Part shown: positions 55,356-64,000 of the stretch, piece by piece
How positions within the stretch are numbered: the first letter of the stretch is position 1
Layout: every line of letters begins with the position of its first letter
Origin: Scleropages formosus
Taxonomy: Eukaryota; Chordata; Actinopteri; Osteoglossiformes; Osteoglossidae
DNA: 64,000 nucleotides
Assembly: GCF_900964775.1 (NCBI RefSeq)
Contig: NC_041815.1
Span: 13,295,443 to 13,359,442 of the forward strand
Reading direction: 5' to 3'
The notes under the pieces: model-generated
What the model saw: the letters and a program-made list of their open reading frames with translations, nothing else
Database searches by the model: none
What the model was told of the DNA's origin: nothing
Made by a program: the position numbers and the translations under genes

Positions 55356-56297
55356 ATGCCAATAGACGAAGCCTACAACACTTCAGTGTTCACTCTCTCT
55401 GGGATAAGTGCGACTTGGGAAAGTAGATACTTTTTTTTTTGCATAACCGTGTTGTGTTATCTTCTTATTCTTTCTGTTAACTTGACGTTAATTTTTAGAA
55501 TTGTCCTGAGAAAATCTCTTCATGAACCCATGTACATCTTTCTGTGCAGTTTGTGTTTAAATGGATTGTATGGAACAGCAGGTTTCTACCCCAAATTTCT
55601 GTATGATTTGCTTCATGAACCTCAAGTAATTTCATATGCAGGATGCCTTATTCAGGTGTTAGTGATCTACTCCTCTGTTCTGTGTGACATTTCCATTTTG
55701 ACAGTTATGGCTTATGACAGATTTGTGGCAATATGCAGGCCTTTGCAGTATCATGCAGTTATGACTAAGACTACTGTCACTAAACTTACTCTATTTTCAT
55801 GGATTGCTCCAGTTTTATCTATGACTGTTTTGGTTATCTTTAGTGCAGGGTTAACACTGTGTGGCTCAGAGATTGAAAAACTGTACTGTGAAAACTGGGC
55901 TATTGTTAGATTGTCTTGTTCATCTACAACTATTTATAACATTTTTGCATATCTTGTGATACTTACATATTTGGTTCATATGTTTTGCATACTCTTTTCT
56001 TATCTGAAGCTTATTAAAAGCAGTATGAAGTCCATTGAGGACCGGCGAAAGGTGATACAGACATGCACGCCACATCTGCTTTCTTTAATTAATGTCACAG
56101 TTGCTTTGCTGTTTGATACAATGTATAGTCGATATGGGTCCAGAGATTTTCCACAGGGCCTCCGTCATTTTCTGGCATTAGAGTTTCTAGTGGTGCCCCC
56201 ACTTCTTAATCCCCTTATTTATGGTCTGAAGCTCAGTAAAGTCCGAAATGAAGTATTCCGATGCCTTAAAACTAATGTTGTGAAATCTGAAAATTGA
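55356..56297 (+). CDS. Olfactory receptor, 313 aa, intact
   Basis: Tandem paralogue of the 50.7-kb gene. MPIDEAYNTSVFTLSGISATWESRY with NTS at 8-10; LHEPMYIFLCSLCLNGLYGTAGFYPKFL; MAYDRFVAICRPLQYH; LTLCGSEIEKLYCENWAIVRLSC; RKVIQTCTPHLLSLIN; DTMYSRYGSRDFPQGLRHF; PPLLNPLIYGLKL; C-terminal tail three residues longer. ATG 55356 chosen for the same reasons: it is conserved, and the acceptor TTTGTTTTGCAG (AG at 55345-55346) is 9 bases upstream. A candidate donor TTTTAG|GTACGT at 55085/55086 would give a 261-bp 5' UTR intron. The flanking DNA shares the duplication described at 53005. Seven-TM receptor; ligand unknown. Confidence 0.95.
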   Translation: MPIDEAYNTSVFTLSGISATWESRYFFFCITVLCYLLILSVNLTLIFRIVLRKSLHEPMYIFLCSLCLNGLYGTAGFYPKFLYDLLHEPQVISYAGCLIQVLVIYSSVLCDISILTVMAYDRFVAICRPLQYHAVMTKTTVTKLTLFSWIAPVLSMTVLVIFSAGLTLCGSEIEKLYCENWAIVRLSCSSTTIYNIFAYLVILTYLVHMFCILFSYLKLIKSSMKSIEDRRKVIQTCTPHLLSLINVTVALLFDTMYSRYGSRDFPQGLRHFLALEFLVVPPLLNPLIYGLKLSKVRNEVFRCLKTNVVKSEN

Positions 56298-56591
56298 GAG
56301 AAACGTGAAATGAAAAGCTTTACAATCTCATTGCCGTTTCTGATCTTTTACCACCTTCTCTGACCTATTATCAATCCATCACTTCATTGCAGCATCTCTA
56401 TTTTTTCAGTAATGACTAAATTCAATGTATAACCCAGTCTTTCACAAATGTTTTCATCAGGTAACCATACTTCCTTTTCCCTTTTCACCAAAGATTCCAC
56501 CGGATTCATTATGTGATGTCATCTTCTTATAGGCTTGACGTATAAACCAATTCTAAATGTTTAATAATTAAATTAATTATTAAATATTAAT

Positions 56592-56786
56592 CGGGGGGCT
56601 GAGTGGCACAGTGGGTTTGGCCTCTGCCTGGTCTCTGGTGGGTGTGGGGTACGAGACCCACTAAAGGTGCCTTGTGATGGACTGGTGTCCCATCCTGGGT
56701 GTGTCCCGCCCCCCTCTGGCCTTGTGCCTTGTGCTGCCAGGCTAGGCTCCAGCTCACCACAACCCCGATTGGGACTAGCAGTTTCA

Positions 56787-56835
<49 letters not shown>
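56592..56835 (+). mobile_element. tRNA-derived SINE, older subtype, (GT)n tail
   Basis: Duplication ATTAAATATTAAT at 56579-56591 and 56836-56848. Head GGGGGGCTGAGTGGCACAGTGGG; B box altered (GGTACGAGACCC); body end GGGACTAGCAGTTTCAGCAAG; then about 20 GT units. A subtype distinct from the consensus copies. Confidence 0.9.
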
Positions 56836-56978
56836 ATTAAATATTAATGATCAAAACTATATAAACATTGCTGAGATCACACAGCAGTCAACTGACCCTA
56901 ATCTGAAAACATTTGTTTCTCCTCACCACAGGAACACTGTAATACTTTAGCATAACATTTGTTGCATAATTGAACAGT

Positions 56979-56982
<4 letters not shown>

Positions 56983-57017
<35 letters not shown>

Positions 57018-57222
57018 TTTCAGAACCGCTTGTCCCATACGGGGTCACGGGGAACCGGAGCCTACCCGGCAACACAGGGCGTAAGGCCGGAGGGGGAGGG
57101 GACACACCCAGGACAGGATGCCAGTCCATTGCAAGGCACCCCAAGCGGGAATCGAACCTCAGACCCACCAGAGAGCAGGACTGTGGTCCAACCCACTGCG
57201 CCACTGCGCCACCGCACCCCCC
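56983..57222 (-). mobile_element. tRNA-derived SINE, duplicated head
   Basis: Duplication TGAACAGTTATA at 56971-56982 and 57223-57234. As in the 11.6-kb copy, the GCGCCACTGC unit at the 5' end of the SINE is repeated. Confidence 0.94.
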
Positions 57223-57234
57223 TGAACAGTTATA

Positions 57235-57858
57235 CTTTTTATAATAATTGCTCATTCCTGTGATGCTTATTTGTTTTTCTTTATATTTATTTCTGTGTGA
57301 CTTTATTCTGTTTGTATTGATCAGTGAAACAAATAAAACTTTGCTTTTTCAAAACAGCAAGAAAAGCTGATTTAAAATTTGTTTTCCTAAAGGAAATTAA
57401 TTTATTGTACCTGATGTCACAGGTAACGATACTTTATGACATTAAGAACTGTTTATATAGTGTTTTGACTCCACTGTTATTATGCAGATTATAGCTCATA
57501 GGGCATTCTGGATGATCACCTAATTTTTTTGTGGAAAATTGCCCAGATATTTCTCATTTCACTTCTGTCCCATTCCATTTATGTTTATAGCGCACTCTTA
57601 CCAGAGTAACACAGAGCATTAAACAATTTTATAGAGAATAAGTCATAGAGGAAAACAAAAAAAAATCCTCCCAAACAAAAAGAAGAGGAGAAAAACAAAC
57701 CTCTTGTTACTTGTGACTTTGAACTAAAAATCGTACTTAATTTGTGGATGTTGTATTTCAGTGTGTGTTGGCAAGAACAGTTTAGACTCTGGAAGCGTAG
57801 TGAAACGATGGTCAGTAGACATAAAGACATAAGCAGGCAGGCAGATAGACAAATCTTT
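57235..57858. other. Spacer, nothing recognised
   Basis: AT-rich; no repeat family or domain-bearing ORF visible. Confidence 0.4.
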
Positions 57859-57859
57859 T

Positions 57860-58316
57860 TTGAGTGAGATACAAGCTGCCCAAGATGAGAATTATTTATT
57901 ATAGCACTTAAATTTAATTCCTTGTAGGCATGAATGCAGAGATGTACATGGGTTCATGCACATTTTTCTCAGAGTAAATAACTTCAGTAAGAAGTAAGGG
58001 ACAGCTAGTATAGTGCAGTGGTTACAACTGCTGCCTTTGGATTCAAAGGTCATAGGTTGGAATCTCACCTCCCACTGTAGTACCCTTCACTAAGGTAATT
58101 ATTACCCTAAATTTCTCCAGGAAAAATTACCCAGCTGCACAAATGGGAAGTAATTGTAGTGGATTAACATTCTAAGTTGCTTTGTGGAAAAGTGTCAGCT
58201 AAATGAATAAATATAGGTTTAACCATAATATCCTGATGTGAAGCAGAAGTATGTCCTTCTGTACATCCTGTCAGTATGAAGAACATCTGTTCTGTACACT
58301 GCTGAAAGCTTTTCAA
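57860..58316 (-). pseudogene. OR relic (TM1-TM3 part) split by a SINE
   Basis: AGAGATGTACATGGGTTCATGCACATTTTTCTCAGAGTAAAT (57939-57980) is the complement of the TM2 segment YSEKNVHEPMYIS, and ACAAGCTGCCCAAGATGAGAATTATT (57871-57896) matches the QLL-type loop. After a SINE (58001-58213) the match resumes at AGGTTTAACCATAATATCCTGATGTGAAGCAGAA and runs to the N-terminus (CCTGTCAGTATGAAGAACATCTGTTCTG...CTGCTGAAAGC). Everything C-terminal of TM3 is missing. It belongs to the minus-strand OR group (MENVSAVTSF type). Confidence 0.75.
58001..58213 (+). mobile_element. tRNA-derived SINE with L2-type tail, inside an OR relic
   Basis: Head AGTATAGTGCAGTGGTTACAACTGCTGCC, B box GGTTGGAATCTC, body TGTAGTACCCTTCACTAAGGTAA, tail GTCAGCTAAATGAATAAATATA. 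The OR sequence is interrupted at GAAGTAAGG and resumes at AGGTTTAACC. Confidence 0.82.
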
Positions 58317-58394
58317 GGTCTGAATCTGTTCCCTAATGAAGTGCCATTACATGAGAATTAATTATAAGAAGCTTTTTCATACTGTATCTGAACT

Positions 58395-59410
58395 TGATGG
58401 TGAACACTGTCTGGTGTGAGACTACTCCTGTCTGGCCTTCCCGCTACTGCCGTCACTCCTCTACAGCTGAAACAGAATGCTGCTGGTGCCTGAATTGTGT
58501 TTAGCTTGCCAAAGCATTCCCATGTATCTCCTCTACTCATTTCTCTGCACTGGCTTCCTATAGTTGCCCAAATCAAATTCAAGACCTTGGTTATGGCCTA
58601 CAAATGCATCAATAGAACTGCTCCCAGCTTTCTACAACACTCATTAGCCGCTACACCCCAACCAGACCGCTACTCTCTTCTGCATCTGCTCACTTGGTGG
58701 CCCCACGCATGAAAGGTAAAGCACAGAGGTTCTTGGTTCTGGCTCCATTGCAGTGGAACAACTTCCCCCTCCCAGTCAGAACCACTAAAACTCTGTCCAC
58801 ATTTAAGAAGGGTCTGAAAACTCACCTCTTCCAGACTCACTTCACTCACTTAAGTTCATGTCAGGTGTAAATGTTCATACACCATAACTTTAAGATCATG
58901 CCTGGACAACCCTTTACACAGCTACTCCTGTAATGTGTAATGTTTGTGTATCTCAAAAAAAAAACATTTGCAGGAAAGTGATCATAAATCGGTGGGGGCG
59001 CGGTGGCGCAGTGGGTTGGACCGCAGTCCTGCTCTCCGGTGGGTCTGGGGTTCAAGTCCCGCTTGGAGTGCCTTGCGACGGACTGGCGTCCCGTCCTGGG
59101 TGTGTCCCCTCCCTCTCTCCAGCCTTACGCCCTGTGTTGCCGGGTAGGCTCCGGTTCCCCGTGACCCCGTATGGGACAAGCGGTTCTGAAAGTGTGTGTG
59201 ATCATAAATCGTTGATATTCTGACTTTTATGCAGCTACTCGTGTCATGAACATTGGTGCATATGGTAGAAAAAAACTAACTATATTTAAGAATCGCTCGC
59301 CTACAACTATGTCTCTTTTTCTCCTCATGTAACACACACATTGTATTTTCTATGAGATGGTCGTCACTTTAGAGGAAGTGTCTCCTAAATGAGTAAATGT
59401 AAATGTAAAA
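58395..59410 (+). mobile_element. L2 LINE 3' part with nested SINE
   Basis: CTTCCCGCTACTGCCGTCACTCC, then an L2 C-terminus (HSHVSPLLISLHWLPIVAQIKFKTLVMAYKCINRTAPSFLQ), KKGLKTHLFQTHF-type sequence near 58805, 3' UTR, and GTGTCTCCTAAATGAGTAAATGTAAATGTAA at 59380-59405. The coding frame is broken after the HSLAAT region. A SINE at 58992-59197 splits the 3' UTR. Confidence 0.82.
58992..59197 (+). mobile_element. tRNA-derived SINE nested in L2
   Basis: Duplication GTGATCATAAATCG at 58978-58991 and 59198-59211. Near-consensus; younger than the L2 copy. Confidence 0.94.
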
Positions 59411-59514
59411 GTAAATACTACTAATTTATGCACTTTTACTTTATGAAAGTAATTAATGTGTCAATATTTCATTGTTACTGTCACCTTGGTGAATAAGGTG
59501 TGTGGGCTGATAAC

Positions 59515-59575
59515 ACTACATAGAGTTCACTGGACATCGCTTTGGAGAAAAGCGTCTGCAAAATAAATAAATGTG
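59515..59575 (+). mobile_element. Short L2-type tail
   Basis: CATCGCTTTGGAGAAAAGCGTCTGCAAAATAAATAAATGTGAATAAA. Only the terminal 60 bases remain. Confidence 0.6.
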
Positions 59576-60003
59576 AATAAATTTAATGTAATGTACTGGA
59601 CATGCGCTTATTTAAAACTTTATGGTGGACATAGAAAGCATCACTTGGTCATAAATTGAGTGAATGCAGCCTTGTCTTAAAGCATTGACCTAATATTAAT
59701 AATGTGACAAAGCGTTCCTTTTCTTTGTCTGAACCATTTTCTAACCATGGTGCATGTTTTCCAAAGTCCTTTAAGCCCAAATTCAACACAGACATGTTTC
59801 AGGTAGACTGTTAACTCTCCATTGTCAGTTTTCTGTATGTTGAGTGTGGCTAGCAGACTGGTATTGTATATTGTGTGCTTGGTGTATCCTGCCTAGACTT
59901 GCACCCTGTGCTTCTGGGTTAGGGTCCAGATCACGTATAAAGCTGGTAATTGATGTTCATCTATAGAATGAAAAAAGTAAATATTCATAGATGCATTTAA
60001 AGC

Positions 60004-60056
60004 AAGCCAGCAATACCAGCCACGCCAGCAAGGCCAGCAAGGCCAGCAAGGCCTTT
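60004..60056. repeat. GCCAGCAAG minisatellite
   Basis: About five tandem units of roughly 9 bases (GCCAGCAAG with variants CACGCCAGCAAG). Confidence 0.8.
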
Positions 60057-60430
60057 GCCTTTGCATCATCTGTTGTTTTCAGCTCCTAGAGAAAGTGTCT
60101 GCAGGTCCCTGCTTAGGGTCAGTTCAGTGACGTTCATAGTTGCAACCGTGTCTAAAGGGAGGTCATTATGTTCTATCTCTGAGGTCCTATAACATTGTCT
60201 CAGACCTTAATGTCAACCAGGCCCACAAGGACTTCACTTTGTTAGTTCTGGTCTTGTGGTCTCAAGGGAGGATGTCTACAAATTACTGGTTGCTTTCCGG
60301 GGAAAAGAGGGCCAACACAGGACTAATGACCTACCTGTGTAATGGAGAGATAAACATGTTTTTCAAATCACTTGCTTTATCCATTGTGTATACAGACATG
60401 TCACAGATAGGCAGTCAGGCAGTGCATTTT
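60040..60430. repeat. Unassigned repeat, copy 2 (partner at 43870)
   Basis: GGGAGGTCATTATGTTCTATCTCTGAGGTCC, CCACAAGGACTTCA, GGTCTTGTGGTCTCAAGGG, GAGATAAACATGTTT, ATGTCACAGAT. Clear homology to 43870-44295 with many substitutions. ORFs here are not conserved in the partner. Confidence 0.6.
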
Positions 60431-60488
60431 AAGAAATACAATGGTAATAATATGGTTAACGCTAAAGCTGAAAGGTAAATTGGAATGG

Positions 60489-60518
60489 TTTATTTATTTA
60501 TTTATTTATTTATTTGTA
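60489..60518. repeat. (TTTA)n microsatellite
   Basis: About seven TTTA units. Confidence 0.85.
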
Positions 60519-61147
60519 TTAGGCATATGTATTAGGCATATGTGCAGCATGTCCACTGTTAGTTTGTTCTGCAATGGTGAATCATAACTGGAAATGTTCA
60601 GCCATGCACAGCAGATTTAAAAAAAAACTCAACTGACAACTTGGGTAGAACACGCCGCTACTGTTTTCTAGTTTGTTGATGAAGACTTAACCTCTAAAAT
60701 AATAACTGTAACATACAAGAGCAATCCACTGCATGCTGGCAAAGTGTCAATGGGGGACTATAATTATGGTAATAGAGGTCTTTGTATACCTATCATGTCT
60801 TGAAAAGACAAGTGAAAACACATTAACAATTTATTCATTTTGGGAGAAAGATGGTATGATGAAAGGAATGATTAAAATCAATGATAAACATGTTTTTGGA
60901 ATGACAATGCTTTGGGGAACTTACACCAAAAGTAACCCTAAAAACATGCATCAGAGTCCATTATAGCTCATTAGCATTTCATTAATGTTAGGAAAATAAT
61001 TTTTCTTCAAGAGTTAATTAGGGCAAACAGGATCTTATTTGCTGGGAAATCCATACTCTATTATTATTATTATGCCGGTGTTCAAGAGTCCTATGTCACT
61101 GAATGAGAAGAGCGCTCCATAAAAATAAATTGAATAGAATTGAATTT

Positions 61148-61356
61148 GGGGGTGGCACAGTGGGCTTGGCCGGGTCCTGCTCTCTGGCAAGTCTGGCTTG
61201 GGGTGCCCTGTGATGGACTGGTGTCCCATCCTGGGGGTGTCCACTCCACCTCCAGCCTTGTGCCCTGTGTGGTTGGATTAGGCTCTGGCTTGCTGTGACC
61301 CAGATTGGGACAAGCAGCTTCAGACAGTGTGTGTGTGTGTGTGTGTGTGTGTCTGA
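61148..61356 (+). mobile_element. (GT)n-tailed tRNA SINE, older subtype
   Basis: GAATTGAA at 61137-61144 and 61357-61364 as duplication. Head GGGGGTGGCACAGTGGGC; B box lost by deletion (AGTCTGGCTTGGGGTGCC); end GGGACAAGCAGCTTCAGACAG(TG)n. Confidence 0.85.
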
Positions 61357-61364
61357 GAATTGAA

Positions 61365-61570
61365 GGGGGCGTAATGGTGCGGTGGGTTCTGCAGGTGCCC
61401 CCTGTGGCGGGTCTGGGGTTTGAGCACTGTTTGGGGTGCCTTGTGATGGACTGGTGTCCCATCCTGGGTATGTCCCCTCCCCCTTCAGCCTTGTGCTCTG
61501 TGTTGCCAGGCAGGGCTACGGCTTGCCGCAACCCTGCTCTGGACAAGCAGTTGTTGACGATGGATAGATG
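61365..61570 (+). mobile_element. (GT)n-type tRNA SINE, back to back with the previous one
   Basis: Starts GGGGGCGTAATGGTGCGGTGGG immediately after the duplication of the preceding SINE. B box decayed (GGTTTGAGCACTG); ends CTGGACAAGCAGTTGTTGACGATGGATAGATG, a GATG-type tail instead of GT. Confidence 0.8.
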
Positions 61571-61783
61571 AATTAAATTGAATATTATACAGGTAGTCCC
61601 TGGATTATGAATGAGTTCCGTTCCTAAGTCTGTCTTTAAGTCAAATTTTTCCTTAAGTCGGAAAAGTTAGGTGCAGTTCGTATCTAATGTCAGTTAGTCA
61701 AACATATGTCTTAGTATATAGTATACTGTACCTTTCTATGCATAAAAAAACATTAAAGAAACACTCCCAAATTCACTAAAACA

Positions 61784-61956
61784 ATCACAGCGAACCAGAG
61801 CCTAACCCGACAGCACAGGGTGTAAGGCCTGGAGGGGAGGGGTCACAACCAGGACTGGACGCCAGTCTGCCGCAAGGCACCCCAAGCAGGACGCGAACCC
61901 CAGAGCCACCAGAGAGCAGGCACAGGGCAAGGCCGCTATGCCACCACGCCCCCTCC
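61784..61956 (-). mobile_element. (GT)n-type tRNA SINE nested in the MITE
   Basis: Duplication ACTAAAACA at 61775-61783 and 61957-61965. The tail end is truncated (starts ATCACAGCGAACCAGAGCC); head GCCACCACGCCCCCTCC at right. Confidence 0.88.
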
Positions 61957-61973
61957 ACTAAAACATATTTAAC

Positions 61974-61975
<2 letters not shown>

Positions 61976-62019
<44 letters not shown>

Positions 62020-62048
62020 GAAGAAGAAGAAGAAGAAGAAGAAAAAGA
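61976..62048. repeat. (AAT)n/(AAG)n microsatellite
   Basis: About 15 AAT units passing into about eight AAG units, inside the MITE. The first MITE copy has only a short AGTAATAATAATAAA at the same place, so the run expanded after insertion. Confidence 0.85.
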
Positions 62049-62339
62049 AGGCATACAAAGAGATAATATTAAATGTTATTACAATATTTATAAAAGAGAG
62101 AGAAAACAAAAAAAATAAGCCAAATACAATAGCAAACGAGACACTGTTAACAGCAACGTGTTCCGACTTTAAAGAATGATGTCTTTGTCCTACCTCGGTC
62201 CCACGCGCCCACATGCCGATGAACCGCTGTAGAAGCACAATTTTTTGATGCCTGTCTGAGATTGGTTCGTAACTGCGGGTTGTACGTAAGTTGGATGTTT
62301 GTAACCTGGGGACTGCCTGTATACTGTGCAGGTGGTATT

Positions 62340-62690
62340 TAGGAGTACATATACATAGTCCATCCATCCATCCATCATCAGAAACTGTTCCTCCAGGAAA
62401 GCAAGAGGCAGAAAAGACCCTGGAGGAGATAACAATCCATCGCTTGGCAATAATTCACTCATTTACTCACACAGACACACAAAGGGCAATTCAGAGTTAT
62501 CAGTACACCTAAAAAATGTCTTTGGGTTGTGTGTGGAAGCTGAGGCACCTTGAGGAAACCCACTCAAAAAGAAAGAGAATATGTAAACTTTGCACACACT
62601 CAGCAGAATTTTAATTCACATGGAAACCCACAATCCAGGAGCTGTGAGGCATACATGCAACTCACTGACCTCAAAGTCACTGCACATTTG
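62340..62690 (-). mobile_element. Decayed V-SINE-like element
   Basis: Left end CATCCATCCATCCATC (complement of a GATG tail). Middle TTTGGGTTGTGTGTGGAAGC...GGCACCTTGAGGAAACCCAC and GTAAACTTTGCACACACTCAGC; right CAATCCAGGAGCTGTGAGGCA. Same order as 27160-27455 in the same orientation. Confidence 0.6.
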
Positions 62691-62905
62691 AACAACAAAA
62701 TATTTTTTTTAAAACAAACCAAGTCCAAATGTTTCACAAGGGCACAACAGATGTGGACTTCAAAGAATTTAAACAAGGTCACAAATCTAGATCTCTTACC
62801 ATTATGATAGATGATGTAATATTCATTAAGTGAAATATATCTTACACTATCACTGTGGATGTGGTGCCCGCATGTATCCTGTTTTATAGTTTAGAAATCG
62901 CAATA

Positions 62906-63402
62906 AAAAGGCTAAAGCACGGAGGTTCTCGGATCTGGCTCAGTTGTGGTGGAATGACCTTCCCCTCCCACTCAGAACTGCTGAAACTCTGTCTGCATTC
63001 AAGAAGGGTCTGAAAACTCACCTTTTCTGGACCCATTTCGCCAAAGACCTCTCCAGCTCATGTACGGTGTAAATGTTCATGCAACGTAACTTAATGAGCA
63101 TCACCAGATGAAAGCCTTTTATCAGCCACTACTCCAGCATTGTATTTGCTTGCTTGTGTAACTTAATATTATTTTAAAAAATGGTAGGAAGGTATCAGGA
63201 TTTGTCTATCCTGTGTTTTATGCACCTACTTGAGCGATGAACCTCGGTGCAGCAAGCGGTAGGTAACACACTAGGTTTACTTGAGTCTCATGTCTGCAGC
63301 TATGTCTTTTTCTCTTAATGTAATGCATAAATTGTACTTTTGCTGAGATGTACGTTGCTTTGGACAAAAGCGCCTGCTAAATGAATAAATGTAAATGTAA
63401 AC
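62906..63402 (+). mobile_element. L2 LINE 3' end, 5'-truncated
   Basis: AAAGCACGGAGGTTCTCGG...TGGTGGAATGACCTTCCCC (translates as the WW/SVLAP...WWNDLPLPLR end of the L2 ORF), AAGAAGGGTCTGAAAACTCACCTTTTCTGG, then 3' UTR and GCGCCTGCTAAATGAATAAATGTAAATGTAA at 63370-63400. Confidence 0.82.
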
Positions 63403-63699
63403 CAGGGAACACACAGAAATTGAATCACATGAGATAGAAGCCAGAAATAAATATTAACTTTGCATCAAGCCAATGAAAAAACATTTTTTTCATTAATTAT
63501 TTTGTGTATTGCTTGGAGAAGGATCATTGATCATTAGTGTAACTGGAAAATTCCTTCAAATCCCAAATCCCTTAATCTGGACGCCTTTAAATCCTGTTTC
63601 CTTAGAACAGACTTTAAAAGCCAAGCGTGTTTCATTTTAGACATACAGGAAGAAGTCATGGGCTGTAACAGGTATTGCTTGATGATATTGCTGACAATT

Positions 63700-63701
63700 T
63701 A

Positions 63702-63774
<73 letters not shown>

Positions 63775-63788
63775 TAGTAGTAGTATTG
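63700..63788. repeat. (TTA)n(GTA)n microsatellite
   Basis: About 12 TTA units followed by about 17 TAG/GTA units with one GTG interruption. Confidence 0.9.
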
Positions 63789-64000
63789 TTATTATATTGT
63801 ATGTCTCTTTTAAACAAGATGGAATATTTTGGATATTCGTTATTAATCCCCAACGTAATAATTTCACTTTTACTTAAATATGTTGAAAATAAATACATCA
63901 ATTTAAAACTGTTTTCATATTTGTAGAATAATTGAACTGGTATGGAAACGTGAATCTCAGGCAGTAAGTTTTAAAGCTGCAAAAGTACAGAATTAAAACA

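Larger units (their letters stand above)
61590..62322. mobile_element. Tigger/pogo-like MITE, second copy
   Basis: Ends CAGGTAGTCCCTGG (about 61590) and GGGGACTGCCTG (about 62321), each beside TA. Subterminal AAGTCGGAAAAGTTAGGTGCAG, GCATAAAAAAACATTAAAGAAACA and TTACGTAAGTTGGATG-type ends match the 23.9-kb copy. It carries a nested SINE and trinucleotide runs; no transposase. Confidence 0.72.

Noticed and set aside
60140-60478. 112-codon ORF as a gene
   Set aside because: The partner repeat at 43.9 kb does not keep the frame, and no domain is recognisable.
1408-61956. Many ORFs of 60-180 codons reading [21 protein letters not shown] or [27 protein letters not shown]
   Set aside because: They are translations of the (GT)n-tailed SINE in its various frames, not proteins.
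63700-63788. CRISPR-like array
   Set aside because: Simple trinucleotide repeat without spacers, in a vertebrate genome.

Overview
This is teleost fish genomic DNA: an olfactory receptor (OR) gene cluster in AT-rich sequence, heavily loaded with retroposons. The evidence is six intact single-exon-coding ORs of the fish-expanded type, Rex3 (RTE) LINEs whose two conserved RT primer-type blocks can be read, L2 LINEs with a (TGTAA)n-like tail, a Tc1 element, and over 30 copies of a tRNA-derived SINE with a (GT)n tail. The SINE resembles one I associate with bony-tongue fishes such as arowana; that species guess is weak. No prokaryotic, CRISPR or rRNA features are present.

Layout. 1-3.5 kb: two OR pseudogenes on + (one an internally deleted relic), a solo LTR and SINEs. 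4.7-6.5 kb: low-complexity DNA, a SINE and a relic of a LINE with a restriction-like endonuclease. 8.1-15.6 kb: two Rex3 LINEs in the same direction, one with an open reading frame and one old and nearly full length, flanking an L2 tail and an orphan OR promoter. 15.8-41.3 kb: four intact OR genes, all on the minus strand, separated by SINEs, a CR1/L2-superclade LINE, a Tigger-like MITE and a Tc1 element split by a solo LTR. 41.4-46 kb: L2 LINE pieces and SINEs. 46.4-49.4 kb: a chimera of Rex3 and a CR1/L2-superclade LINE. 50.7-56.3 kb: two intact ORs on +, lying in a tandem duplication. 57-64 kb: an OR relic split by a SINE, two L2 3' ends, a second Tigger-like MITE and microsatellites.

The four minus-strand ORs share a gene model readable from sequence: an upstream block (TGACATCA-like site, GATCATGTGA core, TATA-like box), a non-coding first exon ending AG|GTATGTA, an intron of about 0.16-1.6 kb, then a pyrimidine-rich acceptor about 25 bases before the ATG. 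A fifth copy of the promoter block stands without a gene near 12.1 kb. Two of the ORs (15.8 and 21.3 kb) are almost identical over their 5' halves only, which points to recent gene conversion. The two + ORs retain duplicated flanks in which individual SINEs are present in one copy and absent, as empty sites, in the other. The window therefore records OR birth, conversion and death together with a dated sequence of retroposon insertions.
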